From Paenibacillus durus ATCC 35681 (GTDB lineage Bacteria > Bacillota > Bacilli > Paenibacillales > Paenibacillaceae): DNA of 64,000 nucleotides. The stretch spans positions 4,030,001-4,094,000 of the forward strand of contig NZ_CP011114.1 in the NCBI RefSeq assembly GCF_000993825.1. Reading direction: 5' to 3'. This document shows, one piece after another, positions 24,064-34,376 of this stretch (position 1 is its first letter; every line of letters begins with the position of its first letter). Under the pieces are notes generated by a model, which saw only the letters and a list, made by a program, of their open reading frames with translations, had not been told where the DNA came from and did not search any database. A program made the translations under genes and the position numbers.

Positions 24064-25188
24064 TTACTGCCAGTAGAGTTCCACTTTCAAATCCCCTGTA
24101 TTCTCAAACGAAGATGTCTTATAGCTCAAGCCCTTAAAGCCTTTCTCGTACAGCTGCTGCAGGTCGCGCACCAGCCTGCTCTCGCTTCCGTTATAGCGGA
24201 ACAGCAGCGAAGCTTCTCCCTTCTTCCGCGCCTGCTGCGCTAGTGTGGTCAGCTCGGCCGCGTTATCGACGATTCCGCTCTCCTCGTATAGGTCGTACCG
24301 GAGCGCCTGCTGCAGCTTCTGATAGGCCGTCTGCTTCTCTCCTTTGACGCTTGCCAGTTCGCTGAGCGTACGGGAGTACTCCACAGCCGCTGCCGGATAG
24401 GAACGGGTCCAAGTGTGATCCCGGCGCATCTGGCTGTCTGTGCGCAGATAATAGGTCGTGCTGACGGCCCCCGCTTTATCCGGAGAGGGATCGTCCCAAG
24501 TCGTATCCAGATGGTACCAGCGTCCGTTCAGCTGAACCAGATTCCACGCGTGCGATTGGCCCGAGCCGTCCTGCCACGCGGTGCCTTCCACGATTTTATT
24601 CGGAATTCCCGCGCCCTTCAGCAGCTTGTAGGTCAGCAGGGAATAGCCCTGGCAGACGGCGCTGCCGCTTTTCAGCCCTTCGTAAGCCGTATATTTGGTG
24701 TAGGTCGTGTCATATTTCAGGTTCAGCACCACCCAATCGTGGACCGCCTTTACCTTTTCATCGCCTGTCATCCCCGGGGTTATAATTTCGTTCAAAATCG
24801 TCTTGACCCGCCCGTTGACATAAGCGGTCTGCTGAAGCGACTCACGGTAGGAAAGCTTGACGCTTACCGCCGCCGAGCGGGAACCGCCCCGGTAGGAAAA
24901 GCTGTAGCTGCTCACAATATAGTTCAAGTAAGGATCGTTCGACATCGCCTGGTCCAGCGCGGTCTGCAGCTGCGACTTCAAGCGTGAGGTATTTCCTTCA
25001 TATGTAAAAGCAACACTCTCTCTGCGGTTATTCATCGCTGCCGTCAACTGCTGGGTCATGTCGCTGACGGAACGTATGGAGGTTCCCTTCACCCCGGCGT
25101 AGGCATAATCCATCCCCCAATGCACAGCCGGCGGCACAGCGGCGGCAACCAGCATTCCCAATACTATCGCCTTCGTTAACTTCCCCAT
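24064..25188 (-). CDS. Exported transglutaminase-like protein
   Basis: Protein of 374 aa with an N-terminal signal or anchor (MGKLTKAIVLGMLVAAAVPP). The middle part is a transglutaminase-core domain with Cys in GSAVCQGYSLL, His in SHAWNLVQLNGRWYHLD and Asp in LDTTWDDP, the full papain-like triad. The C-terminal 110 residues repeat a motif related to one near the N-terminus (SLLFRYNGSESRLVRDLQQ compared with SVAFTYEGNTSRLKSQLQT), suggesting duplicated small domains flanking the catalytic core. It may crosslink or trim proteins at the cell surface; substrate unknown. The start at 25188 is preferred; an in-frame TTG lies at 25227. Confidence 0.75.
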   Translation of the reverse strand: MGKLTKAIVLGMLVAAAVPPAVHWGMDYAYAGVKGTSIRSVSDMTQQLTAAMNNRRESVAFTYEGNTSRLKSQLQTALDQAMSNDPYLNYIVSSYSFSYRGGSRSAAVSVKLSYRESLQQTAYVNGRVKTILNEIITPGMTGDEKVKAVHDWVVLNLKYDTTYTKYTAYEGLKSGSAVCQGYSLLTYKLLKGAGIPNKIVEGTAWQDGSGQSHAWNLVQLNGRWYHLDTTWDDPSPDKAGAVSTTYYLRTDSQMRRDHTWTRSYPAAAVEYSRTLSELASVKGEKQTAYQKLQQALRYDLYEESGIVDNAAELTTLAQQARKKGEASLLFRYNGSESRLVRDLQQLYEKGFKGLSYKTSSFENTGDLKVELYWQ

Positions 25189-25500
25189 CCTTGCTTTAGC
25201 CCCCTTGGCGCGAGTTTGCCTGCTCAACGGTTGAATCCTGGTTTACACTTCCATATATTAGATGCGTCCAACAACATTTCCAATACTGCTTAAGTGCTAA
25301 AATTCACAAAAAAATATGCCTTTGTTTCTCTATTATCGGATAGGATTGATATTTCCATAAGTGCTCAAATGTATTGAACATGCTGAAGCGGCGCTTCGCA
25401 TCTCGCGGTCCTAAAGTGAAAATGCTATATTTAGCATATAATTGAATTCAGCAAAAGAGCAAGCCCAATCCTATTTACATACAAAATGGAGTGAGCCTTC

Positions 25501-25701
25501 ATGACCTATGTGGATACTTCCGATGTTTCAGTCCGGATGTTTATCACCGTACTGCTCGTTCTGCTCATCATCGCACCAATGATCAGCCTCGGCGTGCTGC
25601 GTCTGTTCCAGTCCAGACAAAAGGCGGGGCTCCTGCTAATCGGCGGCGGCATCGCCGTGTACGCGGTATTTCGGATCGCAATGTCCCTTATCCCGGCCTA
25701 G
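25501..25701 (+). CDS. Small two-helix membrane protein
   Basis: A 66-aa hydrophobic protein with two likely transmembrane helices (MFITVLLVLLIIAPMISLGVL and AGLLLIGGGIAVYAVFRIAM) joined by a short basic loop (RLFQSRQK). GGAGTGAG precedes the ATG by about 7 bp. I do not recognise the family. It stands alone upstream of a convergent terminator. Confidence 0.55.
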   Translation: MTYVDTSDVSVRMFITVLLVLLIIAPMISLGVLRLFQSRQKAGLLLIGGGIAVYAVFRIAMSLIPA

Positions 25702-25734
25702 CTGAACCTCATCTCCCGTTTAATCTCACGCTAA

Positions 25735-25768
25735 AAAGGGCGCCCCCGCTGCCGGAGACGCCCATCCC
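25735..25768 (-). terminator. Intrinsic terminator of the glutaredoxin/trxB operon
   Basis: On the minus strand GGGCGTCTCCG pairs with CGGGGGCGCCC, followed by T5. It lies 19 bp after the glutaredoxin-like stop at 25787. Confidence 0.75.
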
Positions 25769-25786
25769 TTTGACCAATAGCCGTAA

Positions 25787-26023
25787 TTATTGTGCAGCCG
25801 CCAATACTTTGTCGAACTGCGTTTTGTTCATGCCCACGATTTTATGTTCGCCGATCACGGTAACCGGAACAGCGCGCATGCCCATATCCCATACCTGCTG
25901 CGCGAACTCTTCGTTCTGCTCGATATTGCGCTCCTCGAAAGAAATTCCCTTCTCATTCAAAAAGCTTTTGACCTGACGGCAGTGCGGACAGTTAGTCGAT
26001 GTATATACCACAACATTTTCCAT
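25787..26023 (-). CDS. Glutaredoxin-family thiol oxidoreductase
   Basis: A 78-aa thioredoxin-fold protein with the active site CPHC at residues 12-15 (YTSTNCPHCRQVKSFL), cis-Pro in RAVPVTVIG and the C-terminal VGMNKTQFDKVLAA. It resembles NrdH/YruB-type glutaredoxins, which are reduced by thioredoxin reductase and not by glutathione. The gene lies 62 bp downstream of trxB on the same strand and shares its terminator, so TrxB is the likely electron donor. Confidence 0.85.
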   Translation of the reverse strand: MENVVVYTSTNCPHCRQVKSFLNEKGISFEERNIEQNEEFAQQVWDMGMRAVPVTVIGEHKIVGMNKTQFDKVLAAAQ

Positions 26024-26085
26024 AGTTGATTCCCTCCTAGTAATTTTTGCTTAATATTATATCACTTGCGGCGTTTCGATGAAAC

Positions 26086-27027
26086 TTACAGCGCAACCGC
26101 GCTGTGCTCCAGGCTCTCAATGTATTTCTCAGCGTCCATGGCAGCCTTGCAGCCGCTGCCCGCCGCCGTAATCGCCTGTCTGTACCGGGTATCCTGAACA
26201 TCGCCGCAGGCGAATACGCCCGGAATGTTCGTCTCGGAAGTGCCCGGATTCGTTACGATATAACCGTTCGAATCGACGGTAATCTGACCGCCAAGGAAAG
26301 CCGTATTCGGGTGATGACCGATCGCCACGAACACGCCGCCCGCTTCAATGAATTCTTCTTGGCCGGTCTCGTTGTTCAGCACCTTCAGACCGGTAACGCC
26401 ATTATCGCCTGCCACCACTTCAAGCGGTGTACGGTCCAGCGCCCATTCCACTTTCTCATTGGCGCGTACCCGATCTTGCATAATCTTGGAAGCGCGCAGT
26501 TCATTCCGGCGATGCACCAGTGTCACCTTCGAAGCGAAGCGGGTCAGGAAGCCGGCTTCCTCCAGCGCCGAATCCCCGCCGCCCACAACGATAATTTCCT
26601 TGTTACGGAAAAAGAAGCCGTCGCAGGTCGCGCAGGTGCTGACGCCCCGGCCCACATTGTCCTGCTCTCCCGGGATGCCCAGGTACTTCGCGGTAGCGCC
26701 GGTGGAAATGATCAGCGTATCGGTCTCAAGCGTGCCCATGTCTTCAACGTTTAGCTTGAACGGACGCTCTCCCAGCTCCACGCTGTTCACCCAGCCGGTA
26801 ACGAATTTCGCTCCGAAACGCTCCGCCTGTGCGCGCATATTGTCCATCAGCTCCGAACCGAGAATTCCTTCCGGGAATCCCGGGAAGTTCTCGATCTCGG
26901 TGGTCGTGGTAAGCTGGCCTCCCGGCTGCGGGCCTTCAATAACCAGCGGATTCATATTGGCCCGGGCCAAATAGATAGCGGCAGTCAGACCCGCAGGTCC
27001 GGTACCGACAATGATTGATTTATACAT
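26086..27027 (-). CDS. trxB: Thioredoxin reductase
   Basis: FAD-dependent thioredoxin reductase (313 aa). The FAD-binding GTGPAGLTAAIYLARANM lies at the N-terminus, the redox-active CATC in GVSTCATCDGFFF near 134-140, the NADPH-binding GGGDSALEEAGFL with HRRNELRASKIMQ, and the C-terminal FAD site VFACGDVQDTRYRQAITAAG. It reduces thioredoxin with NADPH in the cytosol. The ATG at 27027 has AGGAGG 8 bp upstream. The downstream glutaredoxin-like gene is probably co-transcribed. Confidence 0.92.
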   Translation of the reverse strand: MYKSIIVGTGPAGLTAAIYLARANMNPLVIEGPQPGGQLTTTTEIENFPGFPEGILGSELMDNMRAQAERFGAKFVTGWVNSVELGERPFKLNVEDMGTLETDTLIISTGATAKYLGIPGEQDNVGRGVSTCATCDGFFFRNKEIIVVGGGDSALEEAGFLTRFASKVTLVHRRNELRASKIMQDRVRANEKVEWALDRTPLEVVAGDNGVTGLKVLNNETGQEEFIEAGGVFVAIGHHPNTAFLGGQITVDSNGYIVTNPGTSETNIPGVFACGDVQDTRYRQAITAAGSGCKAAMDAEKYIESLEHSAVAL

Positions 27028-27202
27028 AATTACATCCTCCTCTTTATGGACTACCACATATGTGAAATCTTAATTAGAATTATTCTAAAGTAACTCCATT
27101 ATGCTCTTCAAGGATGAAAATGTCAATATGCCAGACTCCATAGTCCGGGGACTATTTTGTGAACAATTTAATTTTTAAAAACTTTCAGTAAAAACGTCCC
27201 AA

Positions 27203-29254
27203 CTACCGCAGCAGCCGCAATCCGTTCAGGATCACGAGAATGGTGCTGCCTTCATGGCCGATGACGCCAAAGGGAAGCGCGATGCCATTGATAAAATTAC
27301 TTGCAATGAGCAGGACGATGACGCTTATGGCAAAAGTCATATTCTGCTTCACAATTCGCTGGCAGCGGCGGGCGAGCGAGATGGTCGAAGCAATCTCCCC
27401 GATATTGTCATTCATCAGCACCACATCGGCGACTTCAAGCGCCGCGCCGCTGCCCTTCATGCCCATTCCCATGCCTACCGTCGCCTGCGCGAGCGCGGGC
27501 GCATCGTTGACGCCATCGCCAACCATGATCGTATGACCGTACTGCTCCCGCAGCGCGGCGATATGCTTCACTTTATCTTCCGGGAGCAGGTCGGAAAAGA
27601 CGAGATCGACCCCCGTCTTCGCGCCGATCGCCTGCGCCGTGGCTGCCCGGTCCCCGGTCAGCATTGCCACCTTGATGCCCAGCTCCTGCAGCTTCCGCAC
27701 CGCGTCCTCCGCCTCCGGGCGCACCGTATCCTGAAGCGCGATCATGCCCGCCACTGTATCTCCGTCCAGAATAACGGATACGGTCTTGCCATCCTTCTCC
27801 AGGCTCGTGCGCTGCTCTCGCCAGAACGCCAGATCTTCGCTGCGCAGTGCTGCCGGTTCGCCGTCTGTCATGCCGCTGTCAGATCCGGTTCCGTCAGCGG
27901 CGGCGGTATCCGCTGCTGTCTCTGCGCGCTGAACCGGAATTTTTCCATCATCCAAAATGTTGGATTTGCCGATCCTCCACAGCTTGCCGCTCACTTGGCC
28001 TTCCACTCCCCAGCCGGTCAAAGAACGGGAATCCTGCACATTCCACAGCTCCAGGCATTCGTCTTCGGCTTTGCGGACAATCGCTTCGGCCAGCGGATGG
28101 CGCGACATACTCTCAATCGATGCGCTGACCGTCAGCAGCTCAAGCCGGTTATAACCTTTGCCGATGATGAAATCGGTCACCTCGGGCGTCCCTGCCGTCA
28201 AGGTTCCCGTCTTGTCAAAGGCGACGACGGCGGTACGCGCCATATTTTCCAGATGCGCTCCGCCCTTGAACAGAATGCCTTTGCGCGCGCTCCTCGAAAT
28301 CGCAGACAGCATCGCGGGCATGATGGACGACATCAGGGCGCATGGAGAGGCGACAACGAGGAAGACCATCGCTTTATAAAACGTAGTGCCCCAAGACCAG
28401 CCCAGCACAAATGGAGGCAGGACAACGAGAACAAGCGTCAGAGCGACCACAGCCCGGGCGTAAATCGCCTCGAACCGCTTGATAAAGCGCTGGGATTCCG
28501 GAACCTCGGCTTCCGCGTCCTCCACCATTTTGACGATTTTGGCAAACAGCGAGTTCTCCGCCGATTTCGTCACCTCAATGTACAGCGCGCCTTCACCGTT
28601 CAGCGTGCCCGCGAATACTTCATCCCCGTAAACCTTCTCGACCGGCACCGATTCGCCGGTAATCGAGGCCTGATCGACCGACGATTCCCCCCGGTACACG
28701 GTTCCGTCGGCAGGAATCAGCTCGCCAGGACGCACCAGCAACAGATCGCCGATGACCAGCTTGTCGATCGTCACCTCGTTCATGGCTCCCTGCTCGATGC
28801 GCAGCGCCGTCGCCGGCTTGAGCGCCATCAGTGAAGAGATGTCCTTGCGGCTGCGGTCCATCGTATAGCTCTCCAGCGCTCCGCTGAGGGAAAAAATAAA
28901 GATCAGCATCGCCCCTTCGTTCCAGTAGCCGATCGACGCCGCTCCAAGCGCCGCCGCGATCATCAGCAGGTTGACATCGAGATCATGCTCCTTGACGAGT
29001 GTCTCCACTCCCTCTTTGGCTTTGATCCACCCTCCAACCGTATACGCGGCCGTATAGACGATGACCGACAGCACCGGCAGCCAGCCGCTTAGTCCCCAGG
29101 CCAGAAGCATAAGCAGCCCGCTTCCAAGCGCAGCCTGCATTTCCGTATTTTGAATCATCGCTTTTGGATCGAATTTTCTTCCTTTGGGCGCTCCGGGTTT
29201 CTTCGCTTGCCCATTCAAAGAAGAGATACGCGGCAGTTGTTTCGCATCTTGCAT
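27203..29254 (-). CDS. P1B-type heavy-metal ATPase (ZosA/CadA-like) without N-terminal metal domain
   Basis: Metal-transporting ATPase of 683 aa. The parts are the actuator TGES loop (QASITGESVPVEK), the metal-binding transmembrane SPC motif in VVASPCALMSSIMPAML, the phosphorylation site FDKTGTLTAG, the HP motif MSRHPLAEAI, and the hinge MVGDGVNDAPAL. It lacks the N-terminal HMA domain usual in CadA/ZntA, and the nucleotide domain has an inserted low-complexity stretch near residues 435-475. The SPC neighbourhood and the missing HMA domain resemble ZosA of B. subtilis (zinc, PerR-controlled), so the transported ion could be zinc or another divalent metal. Two Fur/PerR-like palindromes and a leader hairpin lie upstream. 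Confidence 0.8.
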   Translation of the reverse strand: MQDAKQLPRISSLNGQAKKPGAPKGRKFDPKAMIQNTEMQAALGSGLLMLLAWGLSGWLPVLSVIVYTAAYTVGGWIKAKEGVETLVKEHDLDVNLLMIAAALGAASIGYWNEGAMLIFIFSLSGALESYTMDRSRKDISSLMALKPATALRIEQGAMNEVTIDKLVIGDLLLVRPGELIPADGTVYRGESSVDQASITGESVPVEKVYGDEVFAGTLNGEGALYIEVTKSAENSLFAKIVKMVEDAEAEVPESQRFIKRFEAIYARAVVALTLVLVVLPPFVLGWSWGTTFYKAMVFLVVASPCALMSSIMPAMLSAISRSARKGILFKGGAHLENMARTAVVAFDKTGTLTAGTPEVTDFIIGKGYNRLELLTVSASIESMSRHPLAEAIVRKAEDECLELWNVQDSRSLTGWGVEGQVSGKLWRIGKSNILDDGKIPVQRAETAADTAAADGTGSDSGMTDGEPAALRSEDLAFWREQRTSLEKDGKTVSVILDGDTVAGMIALQDTVRPEAEDAVRKLQELGIKVAMLTGDRAATAQAIGAKTGVDLVFSDLLPEDKVKHIAALREQYGHTIMVGDGVNDAPALAQATVGMGMGMKGSGAALEVADVVLMNDNIGEIASTISLARRCQRIVKQNMTFAISVIVLLIASNFINGIALPFGVIGHEGSTILVILNGLRLLR

Positions 29255-29375
29255 TGAAAATCACCCTCCTCAAAGTTTGATGTTGGAACAGGTCCATTCG
29301 GACGGTTTCGGAAACATAATTGAAATTCATCCCCTGCTGATAATGAAAGCCATTCTTAGAGCCCTTAAAATGACA

Positions 29376-29406
29376 CATGCTGCCCCGGCTACGCCGGGAC
29401 AGCATG
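29376..29406 (-). promoter_or_regulatory. Leader hairpin of the metal ATPase gene
   Basis: Arms CATGCTGCCCCGGC and GCCGGGACAGCATG pair over 14 bp (one mismatch) around a 3-nt loop. On the minus strand a short T-run follows, so it could terminate or attenuate transcription 120 bp before the start at 29254. Confidence 0.5.
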
Positions 29407-29415
29407 ATAAATGAG

Positions 29416-29428
29416 AATGAAATTCATT
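29416..29428. promoter_or_regulatory. Fur/PerR-like palindrome 1 before the metal ATPase
   Basis: AATGAAATTCATT, six-base arms around one central base; the extended TGAGAATGAAATTCA partly matches the 7-1-7 Fur box. Confidence 0.4.
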
Positions 29429-29532
29429 GTTTCATTAGTACAAAATGTTTTCCTTAGTGCAACACATAATTATAATATACCCCTATCCGCCGATTGTAAA
29501 CCGGTGTACAGGCCTGAATTTTACAGATATTG

Positions 29533-29545
29533 GAGAATGATTCTC
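29533..29545. promoter_or_regulatory. Fur/PerR-like palindrome 2 before the metal ATPase
   Basis: GAGAATGATTCTC, perfect six-base arms around a G, close to Fur-family boxes of the TGAGAATnATTCTCA form. It lies 280 bp upstream of the ATPase start, so its target is uncertain. Confidence 0.45.
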
Positions 29546-29645
29546 TATCTCGCTCCCGTCCGTCGGCAGCCCTTCCGATTGGTATAAGATATGCTGCTTG
29601 TATAATGCCTGATTTTTCGATTCCCATTATGGGGAACCGTACCTA

Positions 29646-29696
29646 ATGAATACAAAGAGGGAGCGTTGCAATTCGGCGCTCCCTCTTTGTATTCAT
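29646..29696. terminator. Very strong 20-bp perfect hairpin after the PPDK-like gene
   Basis: The arm ATGAATACAAAGAGGGAGCG (29646-29665) is exactly complementary to 29677-29696 with an 11-nt loop. No T-run on either side. It sits about 140 bp behind the gene ending at 29837 and probably ends or stabilises that transcript. The rest of the 582-bp gap (29255-29836) holds only the ATPase control elements. Confidence 0.65.
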
Positions 29697-29836
29697 GCAT
29701 CCTCCCGTTGATCCGGCCAATGCCGGACAGACTTCCCTGCTCGCCCTGTGCAAATTGATTCGTCCCAAACTTTACGTTAGCGGCGAATCAGCGTCTGGAT
29801 CGGCTAACCGTAGAACGGCGCTTCTCTCGTGCGCCG

Positions 29837-30808
29837 TTACAGCCAGCCTGTAGCCGTGTCCGCGCTTTCGTGGCGGTCCATCCAGACCAGGCAGGCTGCC
29901 CGAAGCAGAGCCTCTGTCCGGTGCTCGGCGCCGCAAAAGATCCCGTTCAGGCCGATCCGGTACAGATCGGCCAGCGCAGCCGCCGCCGAGCCGCCGGCGG
30001 CGAACACGACCGCCGCCGGCTTCACGCCCCGCACGGCGGCGAGAATGCTCTCCGCCGCGGAGACCAGGTCCGCGGCGGCGCTTTCCTCCGGCGCGGACCC
30101 GTCCGCCGCGCCGTCCAGCACGAGGAAATCGGCGATGCGCCCGATTTCCTCTGCGGCGGCGGGACTGATATCGGGGGCGAACAGCGCCCCGATACGGCAC
30201 GCCGCCGCGAAGCGGTGGCCGAGAGTCTGTTCGGCCACCGTCTCGATGAATTCGCGCGCAGCAGCGAATTCATGCGCGCTGGCGGGATGGGGCGCCAGCA
30301 GATCCAGGCGGCAGTCGCCGCCCTCGCGCTGCCGCTCCGCCAGCGCGTTAAAAAGCGCTTCCAATAATATGTCCTGAAGCTCGGCAAGCCGATCAGGGCG
30401 GGAGTCAAGCTCCGGAACGGCCGGCAGGCTCACTGCGGCCCACTCTCCGTCCGCCGATCCGAGCAGCGCGGACGCTTCGTCGCGCAGCCGGTAATAAATC
30501 CGGCGCAGCGCCAGATCCGCCTCCGGTCCATCCCCGGTTGCAAGCCAGGCGGTAAATAGCGGGTCCGCCTGTTTCAGCCAGTCTTCACTTCTAACCAGGC
30601 AGGGTCCTGCCGCAGCGGTGCCCGGTTCGCGGACAGACGGACGGTTCTCGCGGCCTTCCGGCAGCACTAGAAAAACCGGACGCAACGCACGGGAAGAATC
30701 ATGCAGATACGGACTCTCCGTGTCTGCTGGTTTTTCCGCCGCCGTTCCGGATGTAAACGGATATTCTCTGCCAGTTCTTACGTTATCCTGCCCAAGTTTA
30801 TCCCTCAT
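29837..30808 (-). CDS. Degenerate PPDK/PEP-utilising-enzyme-like protein
   Basis: Protein of 323 aa that I read as a decayed relative of the C-terminal TIM-barrel domain of pyruvate phosphate dikinase and related PEP-utilising enzymes. Matching pieces are DRLAELQDILLEALFNAL, RLDLLAPHPASAHEFAAAREFIETVAEQ, RIGALFAPDIS, EEIGRIADFLVLDGAADG and IGLNGIFCGAEHRTEALL. The catalytic Cys of the CGEHGG loop is replaced (FAAGGSAAA) and the SFGTNDLTQ segment is lost, so enzyme activity is unlikely. The region is very GC- and Ala-rich. It has no operon partner. Start: ATG at 30808; a GTG at 30820 is possible. The family call rests on pattern similarity only. Confidence 0.5.
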   Translation of the reverse strand: MRDKLGQDNVRTGREYPFTSGTAAEKPADTESPYLHDSSRALRPVFLVLPEGRENRPSVREPGTAAAGPCLVRSEDWLKQADPLFTAWLATGDGPEADLALRRIYYRLRDEASALLGSADGEWAAVSLPAVPELDSRPDRLAELQDILLEALFNALAERQREGGDCRLDLLAPHPASAHEFAAAREFIETVAEQTLGHRFAAACRIGALFAPDISPAAAEEIGRIADFLVLDGAADGSAPEESAAADLVSAAESILAAVRGVKPAAVVFAAGGSAAAALADLYRIGLNGIFCGAEHRTEALLRAACLVWMDRHESADTATGWL

Positions 30809-31122
30809 CTTCGCACCCACCTTTTTCGGTTATGAGTTGCCGCCGGGCGCTTTCTGCCCTGCTTCCCGCCGGCTGTTATTTTACGGCCTCTCTAATGCAT
30901 ACGGAGCCGGATCATGAAATATGCGGGTACGGGCATCCCTTTATCCAAGAGAATACTTTCCTCCCCCGCAGCCTTCTCCCGCGCCCAAGCCTGGATGAGC
31001 CCAGGAAGCGGCGCGGACACGCCATTCCGAGGAGTAACGTCCGCGCCATACGAGCTTAACGATTGCCGGATACTGATATAGCCCGGCTACATGATAGCCG
31101 GGCGGATAAGAGAAGGGCCTAT
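30809..31122. other. Intergenic region with a terminator-like hairpin
   Basis: The 314 bp between the PPDK-like start and metY contain a perfect 9-bp hairpin GCCCGGCTA/TAGCCGGGC at 31081-31103, probably the metY terminator although the T-run is poor. I see no gene in the rest. Confidence 0.5.
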
Positions 31123-32517
<1,395 letters not shown>

Positions 32518-32519
32518 TT

Positions 32520-32542
32520 ATTCTTATTATTCCACTAAGAAT
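32520..32542. promoter_or_regulatory. Inverted repeat upstream of metY
   Basis: ATTCTTA and TAAGAAT separated by 9 bp, inside a larger imperfect palindrome (CTTATTCTTATT...AAGAATTATAAG), about 95-115 bp before the metY start. Candidate operator for a sulfur regulator; the identity is unknown. Confidence 0.4.
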
Positions 32543-32561
32543 TATAAGAAAGAATGAAAAA

Positions 32562-32613
32562 ATTCAAAAAAACAAGCTGCGGCCGAGACGGTTTCCCGCT
32601 TCAGCCGCAGCTT
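32562..32613 (-). terminator. Intrinsic terminator of deoC
   Basis: Arms AAGCTGCGG and CCGCAGCTT with T7 on the minus strand, 20 bp after the deoC stop. Confidence 0.8.
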
Positions 32614-32632
32614 GTTTGGTCCAAAATATCAT

Positions 32633-33310
32633 TTAATAACCGGAAATATTCCGCTCCCCTTTGGCAATCGCCACACCGCCGCTGGTGCCGATCCGCGTTG
32701 CGCCCGCGCCGATCATAACCAGAGCGTCCTCCACGCTGCGCACGCCGCCGGAGGCTTTGACGCCAATATCCGGCCCTACTACACTTCGCATTAACGCAAT
32801 ATCTTCTTTGGTTGCCCCGCCGGTAGAGAAGCCTGTCGAGGTCTTCACATAATCGGCCCCGGCTTCCACCGCCAGCTTGCAGGCCCGAATCTTCTCTTCT
32901 TCCGTAAGCAGGCTAGTCTCAATAATAACCTTGGTCAGCGCCTTCCCGCGCGCCTCTTCCACCACGATGGCGATATCGCGCTTCACCAGTTCGTCGTTAC
33001 CGTCTTTTAGAGCGCCGATGTTGATGACCATATCGACTTCTTCCGCGCCGTTTCGGATCGCGTTCACCGTTTCAAAAGCCTTTGTCTCCGGCGTCGTAGC
33101 ACCCAGCGGAAAGCCGATTACCGTGCATACCTTTACCTCCGGCGTGTCCTTTAACACCTCATGGGCAACGGAAACCCACCCAGGGTTAACGCATACGGAG
33201 GCGAATTTATAGCTTTTGGCTTCTTCCGCCAGTTTTACGATGTCTTCTTTTCGAGCATCCGCTTTCAGCAGCGTATGATCGATCATTCGGGTTAGATTGA
33301 TTTCGCTCAT
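32633..33310 (-). CDS. deoC: Deoxyribose-phosphate aldolase
   Basis: Class I aldolase (225 aa) that splits 2-deoxyribose-5-phosphate into glyceraldehyde-3-phosphate and acetaldehyde. The Schiff-base lysine lies in [16 protein letters not shown] and the second active lysine in [10 protein letters not shown]; the N-terminal [10 protein letters not shown] is typical. The ATG at 33310 has GGAGGA at 8 bp; a GTG two codons earlier is too close to it. There are no nucleoside transport or phosphorylase genes next to it. Terminators on both sides make it monocistronic. Confidence 0.93.
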   Translation of the reverse strand: MSEINLTRMIDHTLLKADARKEDIVKLAEEAKSYKFASVCVNPGWVSVAHEVLKDTPEVKVCTVIGFPLGATTPETKAFETVNAIRNGAEEVDMVINIGALKDGNDELVKRDIAIVVEEARGKALTKVIIETSLLTEEEKIRACKLAVEAGADYVKTSTGFSTGGATKEDIALMRSVVGPDIGVKASGGVRSVEDALVMIGAGATRIGTSGGVAIAKGERNISGY

Positions 33311-33452
33311 TTGCACGTTCCTCCAGAATAAATATGACTTCTTGCACTTCTATTAATCATACCAATTAGGTAACTTTTTGCAAAGCGAACAGCCTTCAAA
33401 AGTCCTACGGATAGACATTTTATCCTAAATCAGCCGATCACATTGGAACACT

Positions 33453-33495
33453 AAGAGAACCTCCGATTCAGCTCTCGCTGCTCTGAGGTTCTCTT
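33453..33495 (-). terminator. Terminator-like hairpin after the prohibitin-like gene
   Basis: Perfect 11-bp arms AAGAGAACCTC and GAGGTTCTCTT in the gap between deoC and the prohibitin-like gene. Confidence 0.6.
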
Positions 33496-33539
33496 GTGTT
33501 TCAAGCTTGGTTCAACCCACGCCGGTGATGAGGATGAGC

Positions 33540-34376
33540 TTATTTGGCGGCCAAAGAATTGAGGTCGATAAACGGAGTCGCGCCGCCGGTAACGGCCGGC
33601 AGCTTCCCATCCCATTTGTCCAGCGCCTTCTCCTGAACCTCGATCTGCTTCAGCTGTACCAGCTCCGGCGTCACTTCCTGTTTCTTCAGTTTGAGCGACT
33701 GGGCTTCCGCCTGCGCCTGTGCAACCTTCTGCTTCGCCTCGATTTCAATCCGCTTCAGATCGTTCTCCGCTTTCAGCGCCTGCTGCTGAGCCACCTGCTT
33801 CGCTTCAATCGAATCGTTAAATGCTTCGGAGAATTTGAAATTTACAATATTAATATCATTTACAATCAAATCGTATTTAGCTAGCCGGTTCTTCAAATGA
33901 TCGCTAATCTCGCTGGCAACCACATCTCGGCGGGCAATGAGATCCTCCGCGGGATACCTTGCCGTAACTTCCTTGACGATTTCCTGGATAGCGGGATTAA
34001 TGATGACCGAATCGAAGCTTCCGCCGATATTATTCATCAGGTTGTACGCCGACTCCTTGTTCACGGAAAAGTTAACCGCCACATGCGTGGATACGGGCTG
34101 AAGATCTTTCGACGAAGCCGATGTGTCGGTTTCCGCCTTGGTCACCTGCGTGTTGACCTGGATGATGGACTGAATGAAGGGTATTTTATAATGGATACCC
34201 GGCGACAATACATTGTCATTCAGCTTCCCGAATGTCTTGTACAGCCCCACATGTCCGTATTCCACTGTCGAAAAAGCATTTCCCCCGATCAGCAGCACGA
34301 TGAGTATGGCAGCAACCGTGCTGATTATTTTTCCGGAACGAAACGACCTTTGCTTTGGATTGATTTCCATATTCAC
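33540..34376 (-). CDS. Prohibitin-family SPFH membrane protein
   Basis: SPFH/prohibitin-type protein (about 278 aa). It has an N-terminal membrane anchor (ISTVAAILIVLLIGGNAF), then the band-7 domain starting STVEYGHVGLYKTFGKLNDNVLSPGIHYKIPFI, and a long charged coiled coil (DSIEAKQVAQQQALKAENDLKRIEIEAKQKVAQAQAEAQS region) ending in FIDLNSLAAK. Such proteins assemble into ring-like membrane scaffolds that organise proteases and lipid domains. The start is uncertain among ATG 34382, GTG 34376 and ATG 34370; the GTG has the best spacing from AGGGGGA. Confidence 0.8.
   Translation of the reverse strand: MNMEINPKQRSFRSGKIISTVAAILIVLLIGGNAFSTVEYGHVGLYKTFGKLNDNVLSPGIHYKIPFIQSIIQVNTQVTKAETDTSASSKDLQPVSTHVAVNFSVNKESAYNLMNNIGGSFDSVIINPAIQEIVKEVTARYPAEDLIARRDVVASEISDHLKNRLAKYDLIVNDINIVNFKFSEAFNDSIEAKQVAQQQALKAENDLKRIEIEAKQKVAQAQAEAQSLKLKKQEVTPELVQLKQIEVQEKALDKWDGKLPAVTGGATPFIDLNSLAAK

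Noticed and set aside
27254..28834. 526-codon open frame on the plus strand
   Set aside because: It lies wholly antisense to the P-type ATPase and has the composition of a shadow frame in GC-rich DNA.
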